In this document: positions 52,531 to 64,000 of the stretch, one piece after another
How positions within the stretch are numbered: position 1 is the stretch's first letter
Layout: every line of letters starts with the position of its first letter
From: Cinclus cinclus
Lineage: Eukaryota > Chordata > Aves > Passeriformes > Cinclidae
NCBI RefSeq assembly: GCF_963662255.1
Contig: NW_026912131.1
Span: 62,001-126,000, forward strand
Direction: 5' to 3'
DNA length: 64,000 nucleotides
Made by a program: the position numbers and the translations under genes
The notes under the pieces: model-generated
The model's input: the letters and a program-made list of their open reading frames with translations, nothing else
Database searches by the model: none
Told to the model about the DNA's origin: nothing

Positions 52531-55334
52531 GGAATCCTCTACAGAGAGGCCGGTGCAGGCACCTGCCTTAAGGAGGAAACCTGCCACAGCACAAGCTGGC
52601 TTGTAGCTAGGCAATAAATTCAGCCCTAGATCAGAAATTTGGCTTGATTAGTCTGGTGCAATAAACAGGCCCTAGGTGAACAATGATAGGGTATATTCAA
52701 ACCCAAACAGAGATTTCACCCAATGAACTTCCATCCTAAGCAGCAGACACTTCACTGCTCAGAGAATTGGGCAGTCTCAAGTCCCAAACCATCAGCTGTC
52801 AGGAACCAGGGAATTCAAACCCTCTCTTTAAGAAGGGTCTCAAACAATAAAGAGGATTTTGTCAGATGGATCAAGAAGGGTTGTGTCGTCTGTCTCCTAT
52901 CATGACCCCAGTAAATGCTCAAGGTTCCTGCTGAGCACGGCAAGGGATGTCCAAAACCAAGGAGGTCCCCAGTGAACATCAAGGCAAACACCTGGGCAAT
53001 GCAGAGGCTAGGGATAACTCTGGGCGGAGAAGCTGTTCTGTGTCTTGGACGATGGATGGTGGCAGCCCCCTGAAGGAGCAGCCAAGACAAGTGCTTCAAG
53101 CTGACATGTCCTGCCCTTTGCTGCTGTCAGAAACACACGGGACAGATTTGCTGCCACAGGTCCACCAGACTTGATCCAGGAACAATGGAGGGCCGTGCAT
53201 TGGTAGGGAACAGCCTCCAGCAAGGGCAAAGCAGGATCTTCTAGCAGCAAAGCCTGAGCCTGTGAAGAGGGCCACCTCCTCAGCAGACACCACAGTGCTT
53301 CCCTCCAGCTCTGAATGTCGGCCACAAGTGCGTGCTTTTCTTCAGCGCCTGCTGCTTCTTGCTTTCTTCCAAGCCAGTCCAGGATTTAGTTTGGAAGCTC
53401 ATGCATGTGTCTTTAAGGTGCCTGCATGGAGGAGAGGCATGGCAGCTGTGGCGCAGGCTTCACGTCCCTCTCATAATGGCACCAATGCCACTGACTTGGG
53501 ATGCCTGCCTTGGGAAGGTGAATCTGCCCTCAGAATGGCCATTGGAGTCAGTCGGGGCCACAGGCTGCAGCTGCAGCTGCCGAGGGTTGCTGTGAGGCTG
53601 GCAAGTCAAGAGCAAACCATTGTGGCCAATTCCGCTGAAGCCTTTTGCCAAAGCACATGCAACGGTGCCCACAGCCTGCCCCCTTTTGGCATCGCAGCCG
53701 GTGCGGATGCCTCGTGGAGCAGGTGCCAGCATTCAGAGTGCTGCTGTTCCTGTGCATGCTCCCGTGCTGTTTGTGTGGGCCCGGAGCCACTGGGGCAGCA
53801 GCGACTCAGCAGCCCTGCTCAAGGAGACATGGCCGCCCTCCCTATGGAGGCAGAAGCTCTGAGGGCCCAGAGCTCTGTGTCGGGGGGCCTCGGTCTCAGC
53901 TCCGTGGCCTGGGCAGCCGCCGGGGCCCGGTCTGGCCGCCAGCCCTGCCTGCGCCCACTGCCTTGGCAGCCCCCAGTGACTGTGCCCTGGCAGTGCCCCC
54001 TTGGCCTCCTTGTCCCCAGCCAGCCCAGCCTGGGCCCCTCGGGGCCGTCCCCACCTTCCTGCTGAGGCCCGGCCTCGAGGGCTTCTGCCACAGGCGTGGC
54101 AGACTCTCTGGGGAAGCGCCAGTACAGCCAGGCGGCAGGAACAAGGCTGCCCAGGGGCTGCCTGTGGCCTCTGACACCCAATTCCTCGGGGCTTCTCACC
54201 AGCCCGGCCCCTCAGGGGCCTTCTGTCCCCTAGGAAGCTCCTGTCACCCACTCCTTCCCACCCACGTGGGTCTCGTGCCTTCACATGGCCTTGGCCCGTC
54301 AGGGCCTACGCAGAACCTCATCCCTTTGCTCCATTCCACCACCCCGTCTCTTCAAGGACTCCCCCAGCCTTGCCATCCTGCCCGTTTGACCGCCTGAGAG
54401 GTGGCCGCAGACTCTGGTGCTGGGCTGTGGAGGGGGCAGAGGGCTGGGTGCTGCCCGGGGAGCCACGGTGCCACCCTGCTGCACAGCCCAGCCGGGCCGG
54501 GGCTCCATCCACACTCGGCTTTGGGGCCACAGGAGCCCGGAGCAGAGCCCGCGCTGAAAGGAGTTGAGCAATAGTTAACTCAAGGATCCATGAATTAAGT
54601 ATTAAGAGTCAGCAAATATTAATCAGAAGCTTAAGAAGGAAGATGCACTGTAGCCATTTTTAAATCATAGAAACAGCATGCACCTTGTTCAGATAAGAGG
54701 AGGAAAACCTGTTGAAAACGCTGAACCAGCCAATGAAGGAGTCTGCATGCTTGGCATGCTTTGTGTTTGGTACAGCACAGGGCCAGGGGGAGTGGTTGTG
54801 GCTGTAAATGGGTGTTTGGCCACCACCACAGCCTCATCAGACCCCACGGCTGCAGCCATTCCCTGCCAAAGCCCTCACCTGGCCCAGCCCATCCTGGCCT
54901 CAAGGAATGGGTTCCATCCAGCCCCTGTGCCCACATGCCAGGCTCAAGGGTTTGCAAGAAGCTTTCTCCCAACTTTATGAAACCTGCACCAAGAGTGTCC
55001 CTTTACTGTGCTGAGAAGAGTAAAAAACCCCTCAAGTTTAACTCTACTGCACCTAGCGAAGGTTCCATGCACCCCTTAGCAGAGACCCCACAATAGCCCT
55101 GTGTGCCTCAGGAGCTCCAGGCTCAGATGATGCCACTGAAGAAGATGTGCCCTCAGCCCAGGGATGCTCAGCATGGGCTCCCCCAGCCCCTCGAGGCCTC
55201 GCCCCTGCTCACAGCAGCCCCTGCCTGGCTCCTGCCTGCCTGCCCCTGGGCATCCATGGCTGCTCCTGGACATGGAGCTCAGCCAGTGCTGGTGCTGTGT
55301 GGGCTTTGCTGGTGCTACCACCCAGACATAGCTG
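52531..55334. other. GC-rich stretch without a supported gene (copy 2)
   Basis: Counterpart of 5,513-8,330. The long plus ORF of copy 1 is broken here. Confidence 0.45.
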
Positions 55335-56935
55335 TGTGCTTTGGTTTAGATTTTGTTTCCTGGCTATTGCACCAAAAATGTTTTAATTTGGGTTTGGCAA
55401 CTTTAATATATTTACCTTTTGTTTTGAAACGGAATTAGGAGTAAAAGCAAAGCAGGCCCAAAACTTAACAGGGGATAAATAAAAACTTTATTATCAACAC
55501 AAAGGAAAATAATAATAAATTCAGAATAGATCTTCAGACTACTTTCTCCTTCTTCTTTTCACACTTTAACAACATACAGAGACATTTCAGTCAATTCCTT
55601 TACTTAAAAAATCTTTTTCAGTTCACATCGGGGAGAGGAGTTTCTTCTTGTTCAACTATCGGGATCCTTTTCAAGAGAGGAAATAACCAGTTCTCTCCTG
55701 ACTTCACTTTTCTTCATGAACAGCAGCCGCCCAGAGATCTGCAATCGTGAAACTCGTCCCACCTTCACAGCCTTCCCAGAGCTGTGCTTGTGGGCCACGT
55801 CAGAGTCATGGGGTTTTACTTTTAAGGATGAGCTACTCAAAGGCAAAAGTTCTCTTCAGCTCTCTTCCCTCTGTTCATATTTCATTCCCAGGAACAGAGA
55901 TCCCCCTTTTTCCCTCGGGGCAAAGGATCTTCCAAAACACTTCCCACCTCACCACACCCCCCATGTCTTTCTCCATGGTTTCAAGGAATTTTTAGTGTAG
56001 CACAGTCCACCCCTGTAACTTAGAAAAAGATTTTTCAGCCAACCTTCATGGTGTCTCCTCATTCTCCTTCCATGTAGAAACTTAGCTTTTGCTTCACTGA
56101 CTTTGGTGTATCCTTTCTGTTCTTTTTCCTTTCACACAAGGAAGGATCAAAGGTCTGTAAGTCTTATCTGAGTACTGGAAAAAGTTAAAAATCTCACACA
56201 GAAGTTGCAGGGTTTTGGCCAGGCCATGCTGGAGCTGTGTCAGGATCTCAGGCCGCCCAGGCCGCGCTGGGGGTGGGGGCGGATGAAAACTGCAGAGTCC
56301 AGTCAGAGGAGAAATCGGTGACAAGGCTCTGGCTCCATGGCTGCCCTCCGGTGCCAGCTGCACCCAGCTCCAGCCGCGGGCCGGGGGTTCTCCCTCTGCC
56401 TTGCCCGACAAGCAAAGGCGTGGGGGGCTCTGCCAAACCAGGGCCCAGCTGCCTCCCCCCAGGCCGCGAGGGCGGCTGGGCGGGCTCAGCCACCCCAGGG
56501 CTGCTCTGAACGGGGGCAGGGCAGGGCCCCCCGAGCCGCGGCCACACCGGGGGAGGGCGAGGATCTTAGCAATGGCCTTTTCTTCTTTTTGGCTATTGGG
56601 GCCGCTGGTTGAAAACGGGGCCCAGCAGCCTCCCGAGCCCACCCCTGCCTGGCCCGGGCCGCGTTGGAAGGGGGCCTGGCGGCCGCGTTGGAAGGGGGCC
56701 TGGCCCAGGTTGGGGTTACCTTGTGAGATGTCAGAAATGAAAGAGAGCTTTTCCCGGCGTTTAATTGCTTCAAATGTGATTCACGGAGAGAACTGGCTTT
56801 TCCAATTGGTTTCTCAGGCTGTCAACAGCTAAACCAGCCTCCAATTGGTGCCATCAATTCACAGAGGAAGTTCTCATGGAGAAAAACTTCCTAGTATTCC
56901 CTCCCCTCAGGTGCCTTCAAGATAAAACCAGCACA
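55335..56935 (-). mobile_element. Solo LTR found only in copy 2, 1,601 bp
   Basis: Inserted between gctaccacc(c) and ctgtgacaactcaa. Minus strand starts TGTGCTGGTTTTATC and ends AACCAAAGCACA, so the ends are inverted TGTGCT/AGCACA. AATAAA lies near 55,490 (minus). Flanks share ctg. The copy 1 empty site is at about 8,313-8,325. Confidence 0.8.
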
Positions 56936-56953
56936 CTGTGACAACTCAATTTC

Positions 56954-59900
56954 TTTATTTGAACTTGAAACGTGGGCCAATCCCTGCCATGGCAGAGAGG
57001 GGCTGCCCAATTTCAGTCTGGGCTGGGGAGCAGGGCCAGGGGGCTCGGGGGCAGGGGTTCTCGTTTTGGAGGTCTGGGTGCTGGGACGCGCTCAAGACGG
57101 GGCTGCAGCCACACCAGGGCAGATGGGGACAGACGTGAAGAACTGGGAGTCAAGTTCTCACTGCCTGAGCTCTTGGGTGGCTCTTCTGAGTCTGCACAGC
57201 AGCACCTGTGGAGAGAGGAATGGCTGAGGCCCCAGCTGCCCGTGGCACACAGGGACCCTCCTGCACAGCAGGGCCCAGAGCTGGCAAGGCTCCCCAGCAC
57301 GGCTGGAGCTGCCGACACACCTTGGCCCAGCTGGACAGGTGCCCCTCAAGGCCCTGGTGAGCAGGGGATGGCTCTGGGCAGGGTCCCTGGCCAGGAGCGG
57401 GCTCCAGAGCTCGTCTGCCTTTCAAGGGCAATCTGCTCCCTGCTCTTTCTCCTCCCCACCTTGCTCTGCCTCTGCCCGCTGCTCCTGGGGCTGCTCTTGG
57501 CCACGCAGCCTCAGTGGGAGCCAGCACTGGCTGCAGCCCCAGCGGGCTCCCCAGGACAAGGCCCAGCAATGAAGAGGCCAATTAAAGCACTGGGCAGCAG
57601 CAGAACCCTCAGCAGAGTTTTTTGGACAACCACTGATGATCCAAAACTACACAGCAGCCTCACTAGCAATGTTTCCTGACTATCAGCAGCCTTGAAAAGA
57701 AGCTCTTTGAGGCAGAGATCAGCAAAACACTCACCATTTCCTCTTCCAGCAAAACCAGATTCCGGCAGAACACATCATCAGGAGCACTGCCCCACCAGAC
57801 ACAATGGCCACTAACTTATTCAGACAACGGGTTCCCCAGCAGAAAACTCTTCTCGTGCTTTTCCCAAGATTTTCAGCACGTGCTGAGGTGCCAACTGCAT
57901 CTGTGGGAGCAGAGGGGAATGTGAGCCCATGCTGGGCTCCACTGCTGAGCTGGCAGCTCAGTGGATACAGCCAGGACGTTCTCTCTTTCCCCCAGAGCTG
58001 GGGCCTGGGGCACCTTGGCAGGCATTGGCACAGGGCTGCTCAGTACCCAAACCCCTGAGACTACATGGGATAATTCCCCAGGGCTGTGTTATTCTTCTCC
58101 AGGCAATATTTCTCAAAATACATGGAAAAGGACAAGGAAAATGCCCAGGGGTTTGGAACTGTTCCAGAACCCACACTTCTCCGCAAATCTGCCCCTCCAG
58201 ATCTACCCTTAGACCAGGAAATTCCAGGAGATCTCAGGTTGTGCTTGGCCCGTGGGGTAGATTGGGCTCCCAGTCAGCTGATGGCAAAGGCCTTCCTGCA
58301 GAGGCTGGGGAGAAGCTGCAGCCAGGCCAGGCTGGCAAACAGCTCTGCAGGGTGTGACAGCAGCAGCAGCAGCAGGGCAGCGAGGCTGCCATGGATCCCT
58401 CCCTGCTGTGCCGTGTCCAGATGTGCAGAGAAAGCCCCCGGCTGCTGAGTCTCAGCAGAAGGCTGAGGGAAATGCACCCACCACGGCGTCTCTCCAGATC
58501 ACTCAGCATCTTGGCCATGTGTTTGGATACCTCCAGGGACTTATTGTCTCCTGTAGGTTTGTACCTCTCTCTTGGTGGAACTTAAGAGGAAGTATTTCCA
58601 TTTCAGATGAATGGATCCCATAAAAGTAGTGATCAGCCTGTGGGCTCAGCAGGGACACACTACTCACCCCTGCCGTGGGAGCTGGGCTGGTGTGCAGCAA
58701 CCAGCAAAGGACCTTGAAAAGTCTTCCCTGCAGACACACCTGTAACTCAATAGCCACAGAAGATTCTGTCACCTGGTTTCTGCCAGGTTGTCAAGGATTA
58801 TTCCTTGGCGAGATGCTGAGAACATACCTGCAGGAGGCTCCAGAGGCTGAAAATCTTCATGAAGCCAAGGTGCTGGAGAAGCCTTCCTAGCACGCTCACC
58901 TAGAAGGGAGCACAGATGAGAACCATTTCCATGGTGTGCTGGGATCCCCTTCTGCCTTAGGGAACTGGGCATTGCAAGGGGGTCAGGTAAGGCTGTGGCA
59001 GCCAGATGTCAATGGACATGGCCACAGCTGCTGAGGGGCCTGGAGAGCTCTATGGTGGCTCTGGTCACTCTCCACACTCTTTCCATGCCCTTTGCAACAT
59101 CCCTGGAGGGGCAGTTGTAGTACCCAGGGCCGCTGGGGTTTCTGTGAGTCCCCGAGAGGAAAGCCTCCCTAAATCCCTGGCAAAAACCGCAGCCGGCAGT
59201 GCCACAATCATCCCTCCCAACCTCCCTCTCTCCTTCTGCTGGGCCAGCTCCCCCAGCCCAAGGGGACAGAGGCAGGCCCTCTCAGGACACACTGGATCCC
59301 TGCTCTCCCCCTCTGCCCTTTGCCAACCACAGGCATCCCTTGCAAATCCTCCCAGCTTTCAGGCAGTGTCTCACACAGAGGGACCCCAGCAGGACTGCTC
59401 AGTACCCGAGTGCCCTGAGCCTGCTCGGGATAATTCCTCTGGTTTGTGCCACTCTTGTCCGGGCTGTGCCCGCACTGCCAAGCAGCAGAGATGGCAGCTC
59501 AAGGCTCAGCAGGGCTCAGGCCCAGAGGCTCAGCAATTACCTCCTGTGACTGTGCCTGGCTTCACCTCTCTTCCTGTAGCAGAGGCTGGTACAGAAGCAC
59601 TGCTTGCTCTGGGAAACTCAGCCTTCTGCACAGTCTCCCATTCCATCTCTGGACAAAGGAAAAGGGATAGCTGGATCAGATGGAGTTCTTCCCCAAGGGG
59701 AAGATCCCATCTTCAGGAGGCAGTGCTTGTTGAAGTCATGGATATGATTCAGGAAGTTATCCAAACTTTGGTGATGGGACGGGTCCCTCTGTCCTCCAAA
59801 CAGCCCTTACACCTGATCTACCCTGAGACCAGCAGATTACAGGAGATCTCAGGGTGTGCATGGTCCATGGTGTAGATTAAGCTCCCTGTCAGCTGATGGC

Positions 59901-61552
59901 AAATGCCTTCCTGCAGAGGCTGGGGAGAAGCTGCAGCCAGGCCAGGCTGGGAAACAGCCCTGCAGGGTGTGACAGCAGCAGCAGCAGGGCACTGAGGCTG
60001 CCATGAATCCCTTCCTGCTGTGCTGGGCACAGCGTGTCCAGATGTGCAGAGGTAGATCCCGGCTGCTGAGTTTCAGGAGAAGGCTGAGGGAAATGCACCC
60101 ACCTTGTCTTCCCTGCAGCATTTCCTTCAGCATCTGCATCATCCGTTCAGATGGCTCACTGAGTTTCTTGTGTCCTGTAGCTTTCTTCTTTCCCATCGGA
60201 GGACCTTGGAGCAAAGTAGTTCCATTTCCCAGGACTGGATCCCACAACAGCAGTGCTCAGCCTGTGGGCTCAGCAGGGACACACTACTCACCCCTGCCGT
60301 GGGAGCTGGGCTGGTGTGCAGCAACCAGCAAAGGACCTTGAAAAGTCTTCCCTGCAGACACACCTGTAACTCAACAGCCACAGAAGCTTCTGTCATCTCT
60401 GTTGCTCTGCATGGGCAGCTCTGAGCCACAAGAGCTCTGAGGGCATTGCACAGGGCCAGGGCACACACGTGCACAGCTCTGTCCTGGCATCTGCAGCCAT
60501 GTCCCCCATGCTGAGCTTTGGGCTCTGAGCTGGCAGCTCCCCCAGAGGGACAGACCTTCACCTACCCTCAGCATCTCCCAGAGGCCCAGTCCTAGATGTG
60601 GGTTGGGAAGCCTGATCCACTTCATCAACAGGTGCATCTACAAAGAAAGTCAGGGCAGAACAGCTTCCAGCACTGCAGGAGATCTTCCGCCTGCCTGGGG
60701 CTGGCAAAGGAGCCGTGCAAGGCACAGCCCTGCTCCCTTCCCTTCCCTTCCCTTCCCTTCCCTTCCCTTCCCTTCCCTTCCCTTCCCTTCCCTTCCCTTC
60801 CCTTCCCTTCCCTTCCCTTCCCTTCCCTTCCCTTCCCTTCCCTTCCCTTCCCTTCCCTTCCCTTCCCTTCCCTTCCCTTCCCTTCCCTTCCCTTCCCTTC
60901 CCTTCCCTTCCCTTCCCTTCCCTTCCCTTCCCTTCCCTTCCCTTCCCTCCCCTTCCCTTCCCTTCCCTCCCCTTCCCTCTTAGCTCCTCCCCATGAATGC
61001 ACAGAGCACATGGAAGAAGACACCGGCATTGCACATGGGAAGAGGATTGACAGCTAAATGCTCCTTCCTCCCACTGACAGCGATCCCATGGGATCACCCA
61101 GGGCTCCAGAAGGCAGCAAGGCATATATTCCAGAATCCATCAAGCCTGACTTGATCTCAACCAAAACTGCATGAGTGAGCTTTAGCCAGATGTGAATGGA
61201 TATGGCCAGAGCAGCTCAGGGGCCTGGAAGGGAGCTCGGGGCTGCCTCTTGTCACTCTCCACACTGATTGCAGGTCCTGTGCAACATCCCTGGACAGGAA
61301 ACCGCGGCAGCCCAGGGCCCCTGTGGGCTCCATGTCTCCCTCCCTCCCTCCCACAGAGGAAAGCCTCCCCAAAGCCCTATGGAAAACCATCCCCAGCGCT
61401 TCCTGGGGAGAAGGGGGCGCTGTCCTGGGAAAGGGGAGCCAGGCCGCCGGCTCACCTGCTCCCTTCCCTCGCCACGGAGCTGCCTGGGCAGCCCTGGCAG
61501 GCAGGGCCACTGCCAGGAGGAGCAGGAGGAAGAGGCGCAGAGCAAGGGCCAT
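56954..61552 (-). CDS. Small type I membrane protein gene, repeated exon modules (copy 2)
   Basis: Counterpart of 8,336-12,846 with exons 61,552-61,456 (signal peptide), 60,637-60,562, 60,490-60,364, 60,204-60,103, 58,580-58,482, 57,900-57,735 (membrane helix) and 57,205-57,013 (tail). All splice sites and phases are kept. The helix exon has one amino-acid change that I can see (A to S in the IVAGG stretch) and a silent change; the tail exon has a silent change near 57,177. AATAAA at 56,959-56,954 is now 18 bp from a solo LTR, so the 3' end may be processed differently from copy 1. Confidence 0.65.
57013..57205 (-). CDS. Membrane-protein gene copy 2 terminal exon
   Basis: CCCADSEEPPKSSG... 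tail to TGA at 57,015-57,013. Confidence 0.65.
57735..57900 (-). CDS. Membrane-protein gene copy 2 transmembrane exon
   Basis: Membrane helix followed by WFCWKRK; splice sites intact. Confidence 0.7.
58482..58580 (-). CDS. Membrane-protein gene copy 2 amphipathic exon B
   Basis: As 9,857-9,955 with a change in the last codons (ERRR for ERHR). Confidence 0.6.
60103..60204 (-). CDS. Membrane-protein gene copy 2 amphipathic exon A
   Basis: Unchanged from 11,478-11,579. Confidence 0.6.
60364..60490 (-). CDS. Membrane-protein gene copy 2 candidate exon 3
   Basis: Cys-containing exon, phase 2 to 0, as in copy 1. Confidence 0.55.
60562..60637 (-). CDS. Membrane-protein gene copy 2 candidate exon 2
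   Basis: Acidic linker exon; ends DAEG instead of DAES, with one other change (SRTG). Confidence 0.6.
60734..60979 (+). repeat. (CCCTT)n microsatellite in intron 1, about 49 units
   Basis: Same intron position as 12,110-12,268 but about 87 bp longer, with two CCCTCC variants at the 3' end. Confidence 0.95.
61456..61552 (-). CDS. Membrane-protein gene copy 2 exon 1: signal peptide
   Basis: Same coding as 12,750-12,846; donor GCAG/GTGAGC. Confidence 0.75.
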
Positions 61553-61719
61553 GGTGCCTTGCCCTCTGCCAGTCCCACAGCTCTTGCTGCCACCGCTGTT
61601 CTGACACCGCTGTCCCAATGTCAGCACCACTGCTGCTGCCGCCACTGCTGCCACAACAGTTTGTGGTCAAGGACTGACTGGTCGGTGGCTGTGGTGCTGT
61701 GCAACCACGGGGCTCTGGG

Positions 61720-61786
61720 ACCTCTGTGACCCCAGAGGCTGCTGTGACCTCAGCCTGCTGTGACCCCAGAGCCTGCTGTGACCTCA
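61720..61786 (-). promoter_or_regulatory. RGGTCA half-site cluster (copy 2)
   Basis: Counterpart of 13,013-13,080; one base differs between the half-sites. Confidence 0.35.
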
Positions 61787-62527
61787 TGGCCTTAGCTGTA
61801 GCCCCAGAGTGTACCCCCATCTGTACGAATGGGCTGCCCTGATTGTAAATGTTTTGCTTCATCCAAGGGCCATTGCTTAGCAGAACCTTAGTTCTGCATG
61901 CTGACATTGCTGGTCAGGCTGTGTCCCTGGACATGCTCTTGATGGCTTCCTGGAGCAACAGGGAACAAAGAGACACATAACCCCTTATGCATCCAAAGGA
62001 GATTGCTTTAGTATAGAAATCACCCCCCTTTTCTACCTTTAATGTCAACCAGACAAAACCAAAACTTTTGAGAAGATGGGCACCCATTGTCTGGCTCAGC
62101 TGCTGTCTGCCCATGCATCTTTTCCCCTCAGTCTGCTTCCCACTGATCTGCTGTCCATGCCTTCCTCCTCATAACTGCCTCTCACTCCCCAGCCAACTTC
62201 CAACTGTCCAGCCTGCAGCTGAGCCTTCCCCACAGGGCCTTCTGGTGAACACAACCCTTAACAACTTTAACAATTAGAATCCCATATCCCACAGCTTCCC
62301 TCTTTTCCTGGGCATGTCCCTGGAGGAGGGCCAGCTTCAGATGATGCCCCTGAAGGAGATGTGCCCTCAGCCCAGGGATGCTCAGCATGGGCTCCTCCAG
62401 TCCCTCAGGGCCCATCACTGGTCAGCCTCTGGGTCAGCAGGGACACTCTACTCACCCCTGCCATGGGAGCTGGGCCTACGTGACACAACCAGCCCTGGAG
62501 CTGGGAATGTTCTCCTTGCAGAGACAC

Positions 62528-62562
62528 CTGTAACTCAAGAGCTTCTGTCATGTCTGCTGATG
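62528..62562 (-). pseudogene. Remnant of the paralogue's Cys exon at the deletion joint
   Basis: Only the 3' end of the exon (MTEALELQ) remains; it then joins ERV gag sequence directly. Confidence 0.6.
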
Positions 62563-63121
62563 TACCTCTGAGTCTGCATCCTCCTCCTCCTCATCCCTTT
62601 CCTGTTTTATGTGGGGAGACCTGAGCAAATCATCTCCCAGATCTTGTTCCTGGGCCACAGTCTGGTAAACCTTATCTGATTTTGTGCATCTTTGCCCTAT
62701 ACTGCAGGCTGTACAACCATGCTTCAGCTTCCCTCTCTTTGTCTTATTCTCCTTCTCTAGGGCCAATACCAGAGGGTCCAATGGAGCCCTGAGTCCACAG
62801 TCATTCGGGATGATTTTGAAGAGAGGAAAATGTCCGCATATGCTACCTCTCTCCACTTTCCTTCCCTCCTAAGAAATAGCATGAGCTGTGATAGTGTGAT
62901 ATAATCCAAAGTTCCAGTTGGTGGCCACTTCACTCCCTCGTCCAATTTATATAAATGCCACCAGTTTTTACAGAATCTGATAATGTCTCTCTTGTTTTCT
63001 GTGCCTCCTTGTCCGGAAACATCTTTCCAATAATAATACAGCCCAATGGACTGGCCTTAGGCATCTCTTTACTTTGCCCAGTTCCCATTATCTTCTCCTT
63101 CTTGCCCTGTCCTGTTTCCAT
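62563..63121 (-). pseudogene. gag: ERV gag fragment (copy 2)
   Basis: Matrix region and part of the following domain; frame breaks near 62,935 and 62,820 as in copy 1; ends at the deletion joint. Confidence 0.7.
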
Positions 63122-63648
63122 CCAAACCTTTCCTCACATAATTTCACTGTTCTTTCCCAGTTTTCTTCCCACACACAACCCCAACTCACAGACACCCAAT
63201 GTGATGTTCCACACACCAGCTTCAGAATTTTAGGTTCAACACTAACTTGATTAGGATTGTTTTTCAATTTACACTTTGGGCATACACCCTGCTCGTTCCT
63301 AGAGCAACAATACCAATGGATTTCACAATCTCCACACTGTAATAAAACCCACACCAGATTCCAACCCCTTGATCCTCTGATGGCTCTACATCTCCCACAA
63401 AAACAAGCTATCCCGTTCACTCCCTCTGGAACACCCAGAGTCTCTACTGCAGGTTGGTCCCAGTCTAAGGCTACCAACCTTCCCGCAGCGGTTTCATCTA
63501 CCCCTCCTAGATAGTCCTGTTTGTTCCCTCTTTCTAGCCAGTGATTTATTAGATCAATAAATTCCCAGGGATCAAGTCCAGACCGCTGCTGAGGAGAAGC
63601 TCCTTCAATTTGTCTGTCCACAATTAAAATGAATGCTAACCACTCCAT
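63088..63648 (-). CDS. ERV leader ORF, Cys-rich, 186 codons (copy 2)
   Basis: Open like copy 1, again ending in TAATG with gag. Ser-105 of copy 1 is Cys here, making a second C-x2-C (CGDC), which may be the original state. Confidence 0.65.
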   Translation of the reverse strand: MEWLAFILIVDRQIEGASPQQRSGLDPWEFIDLINHWLERGNKQDYLGGVDETAAGRLVALDWDQPAVETLGVPEGVNGIACFCGRCRAIRGSRGWNLVWVLLQCGDCEIHWYCCSRNEQGVCPKCKLKNNPNQVSVEPKILKLVCGTSHWVSVSWGCVWEENWERTVKLCEERFGWKQDRARRRR

Positions 63649-64000
63649 GTTCAAGCACACCACTCCTCTGTTCACACTTGCACTCGCCCCACACTGACCC
63701 CGCTCCTTCGCTCTTCTCCGGCCGCCTCAGTCACCCGAGGTCAGAAACGCGGATAGAGCTCCGCACTCGCTCCGTACCAAAGGTACGTCTCACCACTCAC
63801 TCACTCCCTGACACACTCAATGACTCCACGTGTCCCGACTTAGCAGTCACACAAAATTGCAGCAAAACAAGGGTTCACTCCACTCACCCCCAGAGTCGCC
63901 AGCGGGCTGCTCTATCAGCTCAGTGACACGCCTCCATCGGCCGCGCTATCGGCCACGTTCGATCCCTCTCCCTCTGTCTCCAGCCCCCTCGGCCGGCTGC

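Larger units (their letters stand above)
47042..64000 (+). repeat. Copy 2 of the ~47-kb direct duplication (right edge outside window)
   Basis: Near-identical to 1-13,856 and then 18,198-19,635. It carries its own 1,601-bp solo LTR (55,335-56,935), a longer CCCTT array, a 7-bp loss near 52,380 and an 18-bp loss near 48,770, and lacks the segment matching 13,857-18,197. Real tandem duplication and an assembly of two haplotypes end to end would look alike here. Confidence 0.95.
62563..64000 (-). mobile_element. ERV copy 2: gag 5' part and leader, cut by deletion and window edge
   Basis: Matches 18,198-19,635. LTR lies outside the window. Gag carries the same frameshifts as copy 1. Confidence 0.85.

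Noticed and set aside
1..64000. CRISPR arrays, tRNA or rRNA genes
   Set aside because: No spaced repeats, cloverleaf or rRNA segments were seen; the only tRNA-like sequence is the ERV primer-binding site.

Overview
The window looks like bird DNA, most likely from a songbird. It carries CR1-type LINE fragments on both strands, several avian-type LTRs, one gammaretrovirus-like endogenous retrovirus (ERV), GC-rich gene blocks with short introns, and no bacterial or viral gene layout. This is read from sequence character and remembered repeat families; no database was searched.

The main architecture is a large direct duplication. Bases 1 to about 19,635 recur at 47,042-64,000 at roughly 1 % divergence by eye, so one repeat unit is about 47.0 kb and both copies run off the window. 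Copy 2 differs in three clear ways: a 1,601-bp solo LTR at 55,335-56,935, a longer CCCTT array, and a 4,341-bp deletion joining 13,856 to 18,198 (junction at about 62,562) with 7 bp of microhomology.

Layout of the unit: an LTR (1-1,399); a CR1 piece and a second LTR (to about 2,997); a minus-strand multi-exon pseudogene of an unrecognised helical protein (3,468-5,512); a GC-rich stretch with no supported gene; a minus-strand gene for a small type I membrane protein (8,336-12,846), made of repeated exon modules; a 5'-truncated paralogue of that gene (13,740-15,333) cut by a minus-strand ERV (15,334-20,220); a GC-rich promoter-like patch (22.4-22.8 kb); and a plus-strand coiled-coil gene (25,930-41,264) resembling centrosomal CEP250/C-Nap1. 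Then follow a T-rich LTR-retroelement relic (41,785-43,740), CR1 and LTR fragments, and copy 2 of the first part.

Two genes stand out. The membrane-protein gene has a clear signal-peptide exon, two related amphipathic exons, a transmembrane exon and a terminal exon with a polyadenylation signal, all phase-compatible and intact in both 47-kb copies; I recognise no family for it. The coiled-coil gene has 21 exons with matching phases (1,338 codons plus stop) and contains an internal 5.6-kb tandem duplication of seven exons. Between those halves several introns are almost identical while the exons inside them differ strongly, mostly at amino-acid-changing sites.

The ERV also has an unusual feature: an intact Cys-rich leader ORF of 186 codons upstream of gag whose TAA stop overlaps a gag ATG (TAATG), preserved in both copies although gag itself is frameshifted.
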